Positions 9,268-19,660 of a DNA stretch of 64,000 nucleotides are shown here, in pieces. Positions within the stretch are counted from its first letter, which is position 1. Each line of letters begins with the position of its first letter. The notes beneath the pieces were generated by a model, which saw only the letters and a program-made list of their open reading frames with translations, did no database searches and had not been told where the DNA came from. Origin of the DNA: Sneathiella sp. P13V-1 (lineage in GTDB: Bacteria; Pseudomonadota; Alphaproteobacteria; Sneathiellales; Sneathiellaceae); contig NZ_WYEU01000002.1 in NCBI RefSeq assembly GCF_015143595.1, positions 434,001-498,000 of the forward strand, given 5' to 3'. The translations under genes and the position numbers were made by a program.

Positions 9268-10533
9268 CTAGCGGGATTCGATTACAGCTTCGCGGCGTAG
9301 ATCATTAAGGTAACGAACAACGCGGGCCTCGATACGCTGCGCTCCAAGTTTCTGACGAATGGCATCTTCACTGTCACTCTGTGTGTTGGCATCTACGCGA
9401 TCACACACAATGAAGATGCGGTAAACGTCTTTATCGAGGAATGGTGCACTGGCTTGCCCCGGTTGAAGGTTCCCGACTATATTTTTTATGTTATCCGGCA
9501 GTTTGCTTAACTGAACACGACCCATTTTACCCGTCTGAGGGTTGGAAATCTCTTGGAACATTTGTGGTAGATACTCACAATTGTCGACAAACTGGCTTAC
9601 GGATTGTGCTAGTTGAGCTTGGCTGTCCGTTCTACCTGTTTGTTCTGCTAGCTTTACAGGAATGACAATCTGGCTGAGATCGATTTGACTGTCTCCCGGT
9701 TTGTCGCTCAGGATTTGTCGGACATCGTTGATAGAAACAATGTAATAGCCATCTTGTCCTCTAACTGGAGGGAGAACAGCCCCCTTTTTCTTACCAGCGA
9801 CCACTTGTCCAATGGACGGCTCCAAATCTTCTGCCATAAACCAGCCCATCTCACCACCCTTTGAGGCAGTTGGTCCCTGGCTAAACTGAGTGGCAACGCG
9901 ACCGAAATCTGCGCCCTTACCCAGCTGTTCGTATAGTCTGGTTATTTGATCAGATATTTTCGCTTCTTCTGTTGGAATATCCACAGCCATAAAAATTTCG
10001 CTGATCAGGTACTCATTTTTCCCTTTATTCTCGCGAAGATGTTGCTGCTCTGCTTTTACTTCTTCTTCAGTAACATTGACACGAGGAACTACACGACGTC
10101 TTATCAGTTTGTCCCAAGCGATAGCGACGCGTATTTGATCAATGAGACTATCCAGGGCAATTTTCTTGGAGGCTAGGGCCGGTTCAGCCATTCCAGGACG
10201 TATGCCGTACCTTTGTTCAAATCGCTCAATCGCGCTATTAACCTCACCATCACTGGCGCTGATATTAAAACGGGCTGTTTCCTGAGCCTTTAACCTGTCA
10301 TCGATGAGTGTATTGATTGTCGATGCAACGAGTTGCTCACGGGTCGCTCTGGTATCAGGCAAGCCTCCCATGAAGATCCGCAGAGAAATGCGTTGAATCA
10401 CATCAAACCCTGAAATAATGTCCTCATTAACAATGGCGACAATTTTCTGAACTTCCTGGGCTCTTACCGCTGTTGAGGCGGCGACCAATATGGTGCCGAC
10501 CATCAGGATATTTAGTAGTTTTTTCAACAACAT
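9268..10533 (-). CDS. surA: Periplasmic chaperone/peptidyl-prolyl isomerase SurA
   Basis: Periplasmic chaperone for outer-membrane proteins, LptD among them. The ATG at 10533 gives a clean signal peptide (MLLKKLLNILMVG to AVRAQ); the longer frame to 10608 adds an unlikely cysteine-rich leader and reaches the lptD stop. A SurA N-domain is followed by one parvulin domain (about residues 170-275, with GPTASKGGEMGWF) rather than the two of E. coli, as often in alphaproteobacteria. It follows lptD, its client, in the same operon. Confidence 0.92.
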   Translation of the reverse strand: MLLKKLLNILMVGTILVAASTAVRAQEVQKIVAIVNEDIISGFDVIQRISLRIFMGGLPDTRATREQLVASTINTLIDDRLKAQETARFNISASDGEVNSAIERFEQRYGIRPGMAEPALASKKIALDSLIDQIRVAIAWDKLIRRRVVPRVNVTEEEVKAEQQHLRENKGKNEYLISEIFMAVDIPTEEAKISDQITRLYEQLGKGADFGRVATQFSQGPTASKGGEMGWFMAEDLEPSIGQVVAGKKKGAVLPPVRGQDGYYIVSINDVRQILSDKPGDSQIDLSQIVIPVKLAEQTGRTDSQAQLAQSVSQFVDNCEYLPQMFQEISNPQTGKMGRVQLSKLPDNIKNIVGNLQPGQASAPFLDKDVYRIFIVCDRVDANTQSDSEDAIRQKLGAQRIEARVVRYLNDLRREAVIESR

Positions 10534-10607
10534 AAAATTTCTCAGCGCTTTTTTAAAAAAACAGATACAAATTCGCAACAGCTCATTACTTAATGTATGG
10601 CATGTCA

Positions 10608-12782
10608 CTAGTTAAAGGGCAACAATCGGATTTTGAAACCTATTGATGTTGAAGGTTCTACATCGCGATCGCGGGTAAAGGTTTTCTTGGCTTCTAAGGC
10701 AAAGCCGAAGCACTCATCTAGATATTCAATACCTAGTCGGGCCTCAATGGATCCACCATCATCTTCAAGATCGCGAATATATCCGCCATATGTACTCCAA
10801 TATTCGGCAAATTTCACTCGACCTTTCAGATCAATTTGATGCTGGCTTTGAATACCAGTAAGAACTTGATCATCAGCAAGATTCAAATAGCTCACATTTA
10901 GCCAGTTTTCATCTGTCCCCAAGAACAGGTCGACTTCATTTCTAGAGAAGGAGAAATCATCCTGATCAATACGGGTACGGTGCGTTAATTTGAAAAACTC
11001 GGAGGGTTGAATTTCGAGGCGCGTGACATAGTCGGATAGCTGCTGTTCCAGGCCGCTGCCCTCACTAAATCCAGTGTTGTTACTTTCAAATACACTTTGT
11101 CCGATCATCAACGATGTATAGCCACCGTTTTCTCCGTAGAAGCCAAAATTCATTCCATAGTTTACGCGGATGCCTTCCTCAACCTCATCAAGTCCAACAT
11201 GGCGGTTGGTACCAAACAGGTTTGTATCGTCAAATTCAAAGCTAAGGCTGTCTTCATTTGGAGTATCATCACTACCAAAAGCTTCGGACCAGACCGCTTC
11301 AACAATAGGCTCGATTGTTTGACGGACTTTGCCTGCTTGCCTGACAAAAGGATAACTCCATTTTAACGAAAGGGAGGGGATAACACGTCCTGTAAACTCA
11401 TCTGAAGTGTCACTATTTGGATCAAAAGGATCAGCAAGCTGGTCCCTCGTGTAATAGAGATCCCCTCTCAGCTTGGCGTCCAGATTTATTAGCTGTCCAG
11501 ATGGAGACGTGTAAGGTAGGTGCCAGCCCGCAGAGGCGGAAATGCGATTGGTATCCTGTCCTTCACTTCTGAAAAGAACCAGTCCATCTAAGTCGAAGTT
11601 AAATCGAGAGCCGTATTTGTTTGGCTCACTTACATAAGAATATTCAAGCCACGCTGGGACAAGGGGAGTTTCCCCGGAATCATCTTCTGCTTCCAAGCCC
11701 TGAAACGCATAGGCACTTAGCTTTCCGAAATTACGTCCGCGAATTGCCTGGAGGTAAGCTGTCGACGTGAGAGTATCTTCACTACTGATGTCATATTTAT
11801 CGAGATAGGTGTCATTACTGGTGGCAAAAAAGTCGTAACCCCAACTCCAGCCTTTCTCCAGGTCAAATTGACCCACACCGCGTATGTGTCCTTGAAACTC
11901 TTGATCACCGGTTTTGTCGTTATTTGATGTCCGTTCATCGACATAAGTAAGAGAAGCATCCAGCACCATGTCCCCGGTTTCAAAGGCTTGCCTGTATTCG
12001 GTTGCGATTTGAACGCCTTCTTTGGTCGTAATTGTTGGCGTGAAGGTCAGGTCTTTATCTTCATCGATCACGTAATAATAAGGAAGGCTGACACCATACC
12101 CCAGAAAAGAGGAATCGAATGCTGTTGGGGCAAGAAAACCACTTTCCCGTTTAACGGTTGGGTCTGGATGACTGAAATACGGAGTGTATAAAACGGGAAC
12201 ACCAAAGAACTCCAATACCGCATTTCGGTATGTGATCGTTTTCTCAGCTTTATCGTGTTCTACCTTCTCCGATTTAAGTTGCCACAACGGGTCAGCATTT
12301 CGATCTTCTTTGCAGAGATTACATGTCGTGTAAACGGCCTGATTCAGGCGTGTCCTGTTCTCGTCCAGTTTTTGGGCGCTACCTGCAGCCAGCCTTGAAT
12401 TATCTGTAAACAGAATTCTTATCCCGTTTACGGCTCCGGTTTTCAGTTCATTCTGCAACTCAATCTGATCTGCAAAAAGTACTTCACCGCTTGGTTCCAC
12501 CAAGACAATATTTCCGCTGGCTGTAATACGGTCCGCGCGCACGTTATAGACAACCTGATCCGCTTTAAGGACGCGTTCCCCTTGTACTATTTCGACATTG
12601 CCTTTGGCTGTAACGATGTCCGACTGCTGATCATATTGGATTTCATCCGCAGAAAAGAGCGAGTCTTTCTCGAAGGAAATGTCTTGCGAATTTGCGTATG
12701 ACTGAGCCATAGCGGAACTGCTGGCAATACCAGCAAAACCAAGACAGGTTGTTGTAAGAAGAAAGTGGGCGAAGCGGCGCAT
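10608..12782 (-). CDS. lptD: LPS-assembly protein LptD
   Basis: Outer-membrane beta-barrel that inserts lipopolysaccharide into the outer leaflet. A signal peptide ends near SSAMAQ; residues about 40-130 form the OstA/jellyroll domain (DEIQYD, AKGNVEIV, ADQVVYN repeats); the remaining part is a long beta-barrel ending in KIRLLPFN. A CNLC pair follows the jellyroll and a single cysteine (DECFGF) lies near the C-terminus, so the disulfide pattern may differ from the two-pair E. coli scheme. It starts 3 bp after lptG ends. Confidence 0.96.
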   Translation of the reverse strand: MRRFAHFLLTTTCLGFAGIASSSAMAQSYANSQDISFEKDSLFSADEIQYDQQSDIVTAKGNVEIVQGERVLKADQVVYNVRADRITASGNIVLVEPSGEVLFADQIELQNELKTGAVNGIRILFTDNSRLAAGSAQKLDENRTRLNQAVYTTCNLCKEDRNADPLWQLKSEKVEHDKAEKTITYRNAVLEFFGVPVLYTPYFSHPDPTVKRESGFLAPTAFDSSFLGYGVSLPYYYVIDEDKDLTFTPTITTKEGVQIATEYRQAFETGDMVLDASLTYVDERTSNNDKTGDQEFQGHIRGVGQFDLEKGWSWGYDFFATSNDTYLDKYDISSEDTLTSTAYLQAIRGRNFGKLSAYAFQGLEAEDDSGETPLVPAWLEYSYVSEPNKYGSRFNFDLDGLVLFRSEGQDTNRISASAGWHLPYTSPSGQLINLDAKLRGDLYYTRDQLADPFDPNSDTSDEFTGRVIPSLSLKWSYPFVRQAGKVRQTIEPIVEAVWSEAFGSDDTPNEDSLSFEFDDTNLFGTNRHVGLDEVEEGIRVNYGMNFGFYGENGGYTSLMIGQSVFESNNTGFSEGSGLEQQLSDYVTRLEIQPSEFFKLTHRTRIDQDDFSFSRNEVDLFLGTDENWLNVSYLNLADDQVLTGIQSQHQIDLKGRVKFAEYWSTYGGYIRDLEDDGGSIEARLGIEYLDECFGFALEAKKTFTRDRDVEPSTSIGFKIRLLPFN

Positions 12783-12785
12783 GAA

Positions 12786-13883
12786 TTAGCCGTCCTCCAG
12801 ATGGAACATCATTGCGACACCAAGAAATATTATTGCCACTGCAGGGATCCATGCTGCCAGCAGGACAGGCAGGTTTCCAGACATTCCGAGGGCACGGATG
12901 ATGTCCGTGAAGAAATAAAACACGAAACCGCTCGTGATTCCCGCCATTATCAGAATACTCCCCCCACCTCGGCGTGTAGTTCTTAAACTAAAGGTCGCCG
13001 CAACCAGAACCATCGCCATTAACAATACAGGGCTGGCGATCAAGCTATGCCAGTATATACGATGATTAAGTGCAGAAAAGCCTGCTTCTTCCAAAGTGCG
13101 GATAAATTTTGGTAATTCCCAAAAGGACAGTGTTGCAGGAGGTGAAAAACTTTCTTGAATTTGCGCAATGGTCAAATCGGTTTTTAGGGTCATTTCTTCC
13201 CTTATGACCGCTGCCTGCTCCGGACTTGTCATCAGAACGTCTTTCAGTTCCCAGTAACCCGAGCGCAATAAGGCTCTTTTTGCTTCTATTCGGCCAATGA
13301 ATTGCTCTTTCAGGTCATATCGGAAAATGATGACGTCGGTAAGATCGATCCCTTGATTAATGGCACCGCGGGCGTGAATGACGGACAAACCATCTCTGTC
13401 GGTTTGACGAAGCCAAAGGTTATTTGAGCTTAGAAAGAGAAGACTTGACCTGTTTTGAAGTTGGGTCGCTTCGATTTGGGAGGCCTTTGCCGACATGGCT
13501 GAAGCAATGGGATTGATAATCCCGACGGTAAAGACACCAATAGCAAAGGCAAGTAAAAGGGCAGGCATTAGAAATAGCCATGCAGATACGCCGGATGCGC
13601 GGATAACGGTGAGTTCACTGGTACGCGACATTCTAAAGAAGGCAAGCATACTGCCAAACAGCGCGACAAATGGCAGTAACGTTAGGATCAGGTTTGGTAG
13701 TCGGAGCAGGGCCAGATTAGCGAGCATCCAGATCGTGATGTTCTCTTTCCCGGTAGAGCGGCGAAGCAGTTCAATGAAATCGACAAGAAAGATAATAGCC
13801 ATCAGAATGGCAAGCACGATGCCGATATTTTTTAAGAACTGCTTTCCAAGATAAATTGAGAGGGTTCCCCAAATTTTCATCAC
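12786..13883 (-). CDS. lptG: LPS export permease LptG
   Basis: Inner-membrane subunit of the LptB2FG transporter that extracts lipopolysaccharide. Three hydrophobic helices lie in the first 125 residues and three in the last 85, with a periplasmic beta-jellyroll between them, the YjgP/YjgQ layout. The 365-aa length fits. Its ATG overlaps the lptF stop by 4 bp. The ATPase LptB is not in this window. Confidence 0.93.
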   Translation of the reverse strand: MMKIWGTLSIYLGKQFLKNIGIVLAILMAIIFLVDFIELLRRSTGKENITIWMLANLALLRLPNLILTLLPFVALFGSMLAFFRMSRTSELTVIRASGVSAWLFLMPALLLAFAIGVFTVGIINPIASAMSAKASQIEATQLQNRSSLLFLSSNNLWLRQTDRDGLSVIHARGAINQGIDLTDVIIFRYDLKEQFIGRIEAKRALLRSGYWELKDVLMTSPEQAAVIREEMTLKTDLTIAQIQESFSPPATLSFWELPKFIRTLEEAGFSALNHRIYWHSLIASPVLLMAMVLVAATFSLRTTRRGGGSILIMAGITSGFVFYFFTDIIRALGMSGNLPVLLAAWIPAVAIIFLGVAMMFHLEDG

Positions 13884-15013
13884 GCGCCCCCTTCTGCCAA
13901 ATGTGGGTTAGGGGATGCGTGGGAATTACTCTCGAATCCGCCACCTTTTCGGATAAAGTGCAGAGCAACAAGGGCAACAATAACAGGCCAGATATAAATG
14001 AGGGCAACCAGAAGTGCATGTTTCGGGCCTAAGGAGAATGACGCCATGGCAACAACCATTGCAACAATTCCTGAAGCCCCTGCCGCGAGGAGCTGTTTCG
14101 GACGTCCTCGTCTGGTAAATTCCCCGCCAATAACGCCAGCGATAGCGATCAGCGTTAAGCAGATGGCATATAAGGGTAACGCCATACGTTGATGGAGTTC
14201 CTGTTTGATCTTATCCATGTTGCGCAGCGTTGTTTTGTCATTCTCTGGCCAAACCAGTTCACTGAAATAACGTGTGGAAGGTTTCAGCCAGATAGCACCT
14301 GTTTCTTTCTCATATTGGCTGAGGTCTAGGGTGTAGTCTTCAAAATACAGTATGCTGAGTTTCGCTTCTTCTTTCTGGACTTCTTGAATATTGCCTTTTC
14401 TCATAAAGAAGCGAGGGCCAGCATCTGTGGTAATAAAAGCCCCTTCTTCCGCCATATATGTCACCGGTTTTTCCGGTACGGTTTCGTCATGAACCAGAAT
14501 GCCGAGTAATCTGCCGTTTCTTGTTTTCTCGCGGATATAAACAGTGACGTTACTGGAGAGGTCATTGAAAACACCTTCGCGTAAGACGACGGATGCTAAA
14601 CTTTCACGCCATTCCACTCTTAATTCCCTGACCGTCCTAAGGCCGTATGGAGTCAAGAAAAAATTGAGAAGATAGAGAATGATCATGACGACGAAGGCTA
14701 GATAAACTGCGGCTTTGGTAAGTGATAGATTACTAAGGCCAGCGGACCACATAACAACCAACTCGGATTCAGAATAGAGCTTATTGAAAGCAAAAAGGGT
14801 TCCAAAGAAAAGCCCCAAAAGCAGGGTATATTTAAGAATGCCCGGAAGCAGCAGAACCGTCAGAGTCAGAAAAGTAGAAACTGGCAACCCCTCGATCAGC
14901 TTTTCAACAAACTGTAAAGTCTGCGAAAGCCAAATGACCCCTGTAAGTGCAAAAGTGATAAACAGGGTCGGGACCAATAACTGTTTGATTATGTAACGGT
15001 TCATATTCAGCAT
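13880..15013 (-). CDS. lptF: LPS export permease LptF
   Basis: Partner permease of LptG. It begins MLNMNRYIIKQLL and has the same helix-jellyroll-helix layout, with RELRVEWRE and the C-terminal ALPLYAICLTLIAIAG region typical of LptF. I chose ATG 15013; ATG 15004 is equally possible, while the frame up to 15157 would add a 48-residue leader unlike the family. It heads the - strand operon and is divergent from pepA, with about 175 bp between the starts to hold both promoters. Confidence 0.9.
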   Translation of the reverse strand: MLNMNRYIIKQLLVPTLFITFALTGVIWLSQTLQFVEKLIEGLPVSTFLTLTVLLLPGILKYTLLLGLFFGTLFAFNKLYSESELVVMWSAGLSNLSLTKAAVYLAFVVMIILYLLNFFLTPYGLRTVRELRVEWRESLASVVLREGVFNDLSSNVTVYIREKTRNGRLLGILVHDETVPEKPVTYMAEEGAFITTDAGPRFFMRKGNIQEVQKEEAKLSILYFEDYTLDLSQYEKETGAIWLKPSTRYFSELVWPENDKTTLRNMDKIKQELHQRMALPLYAICLTLIAIAGVIGGEFTRRGRPKQLLAAGASGIVAMVVAMASFSLGPKHALLVALIYIWPVIVALVALHFIRKGGGFESNSHASPNPHLAEGGA

Positions 15014-15188
15014 GGCGGCAGTATACCTAAACGAAACTGGGGTGCCATAAAGAAGGTGGATTTTGTTCAAAAAAAGACAAATCTTCAGCAAATTACAACT
15101 GCTTGGCAGTTGAACCGGGGCGAATGCTCCTGTAATGATTAAGGAAAGCAATATCACTTAACCCAATTTCAGAAACCAGGTGTCTCTC

Positions 15189-16700
15189 ATGAAATTCGCA
15201 TTTACCGAACTTTCCCTGCCAAAACGCAGTTCTCTGGCCGTTCCAGTCTTCGCTGACAACGAACTGTCACCAACAGCGATGGAAGTAAATGAACTGACTG
15301 GCGGTGCATTGAGCCGTGCGCTGGAGACCAGTCGTTTCAAGGGTAAGAAAGGTGACTATCTGGAAGTTTTGGCACCGTCTGGTGTTGAAGTGTCACGTGT
15401 CATCTTGCTTGGGTTTGGGGAGCCGGAAAAACTGAAACTGACAGATTTTGAAAATCTCGGCGGTTCGTTGGTCAAAAAATTGAACGCAGCGGGTGCGCGC
15501 GCAGTGACCTTCATGCTGGATGGTCTTGATCTGGAAGAGATTAAAGATAATGAAGCCGCCGCACATATGGCTTTTGGCGCAAAACTGGCGACTTATCGTT
15601 TTGAAAAGTACAAATCCACAAGTGAAGAAGACAGCGCAAGCCAGCCGTCACTGACCCGCATGACGGTAGCGTGCAAAGCGTCTTCTGGTGCCCGCAAGTC
15701 TTTTGCTGACTTGGAGGCGATTGCAGAAGGTGTATTTATGACCCGCGATCTGGTAAGTGAGCCAGCGAATGTGCTGCACCCAGAAAGTTTTGCGGAACGC
15801 TGCAAAGAGCTGACTGCGCTTGGTGTTGAAGTTGAAATTCTTGATGAAGAAAAAATGCGTCGTTTGGGGATGGGGGCGCTTCTTGGTGTGGGGCAAGGAT
15901 CCATTCGCGAAAGCCGCATTGCGATTATGCAATGGAACGGTGCAACAAAGAAAAGCGCCAAGAAGCCTATTGCTTTTGTCGGTAAAGGTGTTTGCTTTGA
16001 TACTGGCGGAATTTCCTTAAAACCGGGCCCTGGGATGGAAGAAATGAAATGGGACATGGGCGGTGCCGGTACCGTCACCGGCCTCATGAAAGCTCTTGCG
16101 GGTCGCAAGGCAAAAGTCAATGCTGTTGGCGTTGTTGGGCTTGTTGAAAACATGCCGGATGGCAACGCACAACGTCCCGGTGATATCGTAACCGCGATGA
16201 ACGGGACAACTATTGAGATTTTAAACACCGATGCAGAAGGGCGTCTTGTCCTTGCCGATGCGCTTTGGTACACACAAGATCGGTTTGATCCAGAAGTGAT
16301 GATTGACCTCGCAACGCTCACAGGCGCGATCATTATTTCACTCGGGCATGAAAATGCAGGCCTATTCTCCAACAATGATGAACTTGCTGAAGATATCTTC
16401 GCGGCAGGTAAAGAAGTAGGAGAGGGAGTATGGCGCCTTCCGATGCAGAAGGAATATGCAGACCAGATCAAATCTCCCATCGCTGATCTTCAGAATATCG
16501 GTACAGGAGGCAGAGGCGCTGGATCAATTGTTGCCGCCGAATTCCTGCAGAAATTTGTGAACGACACACCTTGGGCACATCTTGATATCGCTGGAATGGC
16601 TTGGTCCAAGAAAGACACCGCAACAGTTCCTAAAGGTGGTACCGGTTTTGGTGTGCGTCTTCTTGATCAATATGTTCGTGCAAAATACGAAGGTAAATAA
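15189..16700 (+). CDS. pepA: Leucyl aminopeptidase PepA (M17)
   Basis: Cytosolic two-metal aminopeptidase; in E. coli PepA also binds DNA. The catalytic domain shows GKGVCFDTGGISLKP, the M17 signature NTDAEGRLVLAD and the metal/catalytic Lys, Asp and Glu residues therein. The ATG at 15189 has AGGTG eight bases upstream and gives 503 aa, normal for the family; a GTG three codons earlier is less likely. The next gene, holC, follows 8 bp downstream, a pairing seen widely. Confidence 0.95.
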   Translation: MKFAFTELSLPKRSSLAVPVFADNELSPTAMEVNELTGGALSRALETSRFKGKKGDYLEVLAPSGVEVSRVILLGFGEPEKLKLTDFENLGGSLVKKLNAAGARAVTFMLDGLDLEEIKDNEAAAHMAFGAKLATYRFEKYKSTSEEDSASQPSLTRMTVACKASSGARKSFADLEAIAEGVFMTRDLVSEPANVLHPESFAERCKELTALGVEVEILDEEKMRRLGMGALLGVGQGSIRESRIAIMQWNGATKKSAKKPIAFVGKGVCFDTGGISLKPGPGMEEMKWDMGGAGTVTGLMKALAGRKAKVNAVGVVGLVENMPDGNAQRPGDIVTAMNGTTIEILNTDAEGRLVLADALWYTQDRFDPEVMIDLATLTGAIIISLGHENAGLFSNNDELAEDIFAAGKEVGEGVWRLPMQKEYADQIKSPIADLQNIGTGGRGAGSIVAAEFLQKFVNDTPWAHLDIAGMAWSKKDTATVPKGGTGFGVRLLDQYVRAKYEGK

Positions 16701-16708
16701 GCCCCTTA

Positions 16709-17158
16709 ATGGTTGAGGTCAGCTTCTATCACTTGCAAGTGCAACCGCTTGAACAGGCTCTGCCCAAACTCCTCGTCAAGGTGTTTGAGCGGGGCATGAA
16801 GGCACTTATTCGCGTGAAAGAAGATGAAATGGCAGATTACCTTAATAATCTGCTTTGGACTTACCAGCCTGATAGTTTTTTACCGCATGGTTTAGATTCA
16901 GAAAAATCACCTGAAGCGCAGCCAATACTGATCTCGACGAGCGTAGATCAAAATTTGAATGATGCGAATGTCCTAGTTCTGCTTCAAGATACTGATGCAG
17001 CAGATTTGGAAAACTATGATCGTTGCCTCTATATGTTTGATGGCAACGATCAATCTTCATTGGGTAAGGCGAGGGCACGCTGGAAACTATTTAAAGATCA
17101 AGGGTGTACAGTCACTTATTGGCAGCAATCTGAAAAAGGATGGCAACAAAAAGCCTAA
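16709..17158 (+). CDS. holC: DNA polymerase III chi subunit HolC
   Basis: Chi subunit of the clamp-loader, which links the replisome to single-stranded DNA-binding protein. The 149-aa protein has the family pattern: VSFYHLQ at the N-terminus, KALIRVKEDEMADYLNNLLWTY, FLPHG in the middle and RARWKLFKDQGCTVTYW near the end. It is coupled to pepA and overlaps the 3' end of the opposite-strand ABC-F gene by 4 bp. Confidence 0.92.
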   Translation: MVEVSFYHLQVQPLEQALPKLLVKVFERGMKALIRVKEDEMADYLNNLLWTYQPDSFLPHGLDSEKSPEAQPILISTSVDQNLNDANVLVLLQDTDAADLENYDRCLYMFDGNDQSSLGKARARWKLFKDQGCTVTYWQQSEKGWQQKA

Positions 17159-19068
17159 CTATTCTCCAGTTCTTCCAATTCTTCCAGAGCAATCAGCCAG
17201 TTTTCTTCTGTTTGCTCTTGTTCAGCCTTCAATCTTCCAATTTCTGTAGAAACACTAGCCTGGTAATCGGCACCTTTTTCGTATGTGGTCGGATCCGCTA
17301 GCTTAATTTCCAGTTTTTCAATTTCCTGCTGTAGGCTTTGGATTTGTTTCTCGAGTTTTTGCACGGCCTTTTTCTTTGGTGCAAGAAGTGCACGAGCTTC
17401 GGCGCGCGCTTTACGGGCCTCTTTGCTGTTGCCCCGTGCCTTACCAGAGTTAGGTTGTTTTTCTTCGCTAACCGCAGATGGGGAGTTCCCACTGCCACCA
17501 TTTCTGGCCTGGTCAATCACCTGTTTTTTGTAGTCATCGATATCACCGTCATAGGTTGTGACGGTTCCACCAGATACCAACCATAAACTGTCAGCAACAA
17601 GGGCTACCAAGTGAGGATCATGGCTGATGAGAATGACAGCGCCTTCAAATTCGTTTAACCCTTGAATGAGTGCTTCACGGGCGTCTACATCCAAATGGTT
17701 GGTTGGCTCATCGAGAATTAGAAGATGTGGCGCATCGATAGAAAGCAGGCAGAAAATTAGTCGGGCCTTTTCACCACCTGAGAGTTTTTTCACGGCGACA
17801 TCAGATTTATCTTTTGAAAATCCAAATTGTCCCAACTTTGACCGTACGACTGCTTCCCGTCCATTGCCCATGCGTTCCACAAGGTGCTGATAGGCTGTGT
17901 CTTCAGGGTGTAGATCGTCCAATGTATGTTGGCCAAAGAAACCGATCTTCAATTTACCCGATTTTGCAAATTGACCGGTTTCTGCGCGCAACTTGCCAGC
18001 CAGTAACTTTGCAAATGTTGATTTACCGTTCCCGTTTGGCCCTAACAACGCAATACGATCTTCCATATCTAGTCGCAGATTGAGTCGCTTTAGAATTGGT
18101 TTTGTCGCTTCATATCCAACTTCGCAATTTTCCATGGTAACAATTGGAGATGAAAGCGGTGCAGGAGAGGGAAATGAGAAGTTGACCGAATATTCTTCCA
18201 TAGCGGAAGCGATTGGTTTCATTTTTTCCAGCATCTTAACGCGGCTTTGCGCCTGACGTGCTTTACTGGCTTTCGCTCGAAAACGATCTACAAAAGATTG
18301 CAGATGTTTACGTTGCGTGTCCTGTTTTTTCGCCATGGCAGCATCAAGTGCCAGTTTTTCTGCCCGGGTTTTTTCAAAGAAGTCGTAATTACCATTGTAT
18401 TTAACTAGTTTTAATTGATCCAAATGAACAATTGTTTCGATCACATTATTCAACAGATTTCTGTCGTGACTGACCATGACCAGAGTGCGAGGGTAATTTC
18501 TTAGAAAGTTCTCCAGCCACAGTGTTGCCTCCAGATCCAGATAGTTGGATGGCTCATCCAGCAGTAAGAGGTCAGGTTCAGCAAATAGTGTAGCCGCAAG
18601 AGCCACACGGGTTCGCCATCCACCAGAATAAGAGGAGCATGGCCTCTGCTGAGCTTCAAAATCAAATCCTAAACCGGTCAGGATTTTTGCCGCCCGGCTT
18701 TCTGCTGTATGAGAATTGATATCGGCCAAGCGTGTATAGATTTCCGCGATCCGCTGTGGGTCTTCTGCGGTCTCTGCTTCGTTCAACAGGTTTTTCCGCT
18801 CAATATCCGCATCCAACACGGTTTCAAGCAGACTTTCTGGTCCAGAGGGTGCTTCCTGCGGCAGGACGCCAAGTTTTGCTCCATTTTGCAAACGGATGCT
18901 GCCACCTTCGGGATGAATTTCCCCGGTGATCAGCTTTAGCAGCGTAGACTTGCCTGTACCGTTCCTGCCGATCAGGCCAATTTTGTGACCAACGGGGATG
19001 TGGAGAGATGTCTCTTCCAGCAGCGTACGCCCTGCAACGCGATATGTAATGTTTTTGATATGAAGCAT
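17155..19068 (-). CDS. ABC-F family ATPase (Uup/YheS-like)
   Basis: Soluble protein with two ABC ATPase domains and no membrane part, the ABC-F class that acts on ribosomes. Walker A motifs are GRNGTGKST and GPNGNGKST; signature loops are SYSGGWRTR and KLSGGEKAR. A linker of about 80 charged residues (the P-site tRNA interaction motif) joins them, and a C-terminal coiled coil of about 90 residues resembles the Uup DNA/RNA-binding tail. ATG 19068 is preferred to a GTG two codons upstream. The exact subgroup is not resolved. Confidence 0.93.
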   Translation of the reverse strand: MLHIKNITYRVAGRTLLEETSLHIPVGHKIGLIGRNGTGKSTLLKLITGEIHPEGGSIRLQNGAKLGVLPQEAPSGPESLLETVLDADIERKNLLNEAETAEDPQRIAEIYTRLADINSHTAESRAAKILTGLGFDFEAQQRPCSSYSGGWRTRVALAATLFAEPDLLLLDEPSNYLDLEATLWLENFLRNYPRTLVMVSHDRNLLNNVIETIVHLDQLKLVKYNGNYDFFEKTRAEKLALDAAMAKKQDTQRKHLQSFVDRFRAKASKARQAQSRVKMLEKMKPIASAMEEYSVNFSFPSPAPLSSPIVTMENCEVGYEATKPILKRLNLRLDMEDRIALLGPNGNGKSTFAKLLAGKLRAETGQFAKSGKLKIGFFGQHTLDDLHPEDTAYQHLVERMGNGREAVVRSKLGQFGFSKDKSDVAVKKLSGGEKARLIFCLLSIDAPHLLILDEPTNHLDVDAREALIQGLNEFEGAVILISHDPHLVALVADSLWLVSGGTVTTYDGDIDDYKKQVIDQARNGGSGNSPSAVSEEKQPNSGKARGNSKEARKARAEARALLAPKKKAVQKLEKQIQSLQQEIEKLEIKLADPTTYEKGADYQASVSTEIGRLKAEQEQTEENWLIALEELEELENS

Positions 19069-19144
19069 GCGCACCGTGTAGCAGTTTTTTAAATGACAGT
19101 CTCAGGAAAACTACAGTGCAAATAAGAAAAAAATGGCAAATGAG

Positions 19145-19173
19145 TTGCGGCGAGGGCCAAGGACAGTTATAAG
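19145..19173 (+). promoter_or_regulatory. Candidate promoter of ndk
   Basis: TTGCGG (19145-19150), a 17-bp spacer and TATAAG (19168-19173) lie 44 bp before the ndk start. Both elements match the consensus at four or five of six positions. Confidence 0.55.
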
Positions 19174-19217
19174 GCGCGAAATATCATTTGTTTCCCAACC
19201 AAATCAGGGTGATTAAC

Positions 19218-19640
19218 ATGGCGCTAGAACGCACATTCTCAATTATTAAACCAGATGCAACTCGTCGTAACCTGACTGGTGGCATTAACGCAATGCTGGA
19301 AGAAGCTGGTCTTCGTATTGTCGCTCAGAAGCGCATCCAGATGACACGTGAAAACGCAGAAACTTTCTACGCTGTTCACAAAGAACGTCCTTTCTTCGGT
19401 GAACTGGTAGACTTTATGATTTCCGGTCCTGTTGTTGTGCAGGTTCTTGAAGGTGAAAATGCGATCCTGAAAAACCGCGAAGTTATGGGTGCAACTAACC
19501 CTGAAGATGCAGACGAAGGCACAATTCGTAAAACTTTCGCAGAAAGCATCGAAGCTAACTCTGTACACGGTTCCGACAGCGCAGAAAATGCAGCTATCGA
19601 AATTGCTTACTTCTTCTCCGGCGCTGAAATCGTTGGATAA
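19218..19640 (+). CDS. ndk: Nucleoside-diphosphate kinase
   Basis: Exchanges the terminal phosphate between nucleoside triphosphates and diphosphates through a phosphohistidine. The catalytic His117 lies in SVHGSDS and the N-terminal TFSIIKPDA motif is intact. The ATG at 19218 (MALERTFSI) has an AGGGTG ribosome site and gives the standard 140 aa; the frame could extend ten codons upstream but without support. A promoter and a strong terminator flank it, so it is transcribed alone. Confidence 0.97.
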   Translation: MALERTFSIIKPDATRRNLTGGINAMLEEAGLRIVAQKRIQMTRENAETFYAVHKERPFFGELVDFMISGPVVVQVLEGENAILKNREVMGATNPEDADEGTIRKTFAESIEANSVHGSDSAENAAIEIAYFFSGAEIVG

Positions 19641-19660
19641 TTAGAAGTGCAGAATTGGAA

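Noticed and set aside
15593-16480. 295-codon reading frame on the - strand
   Set aside because: It lies wholly opposite the well-supported pepA gene, has Ser/Pro/Ile-rich antisense composition and no ribosome site.
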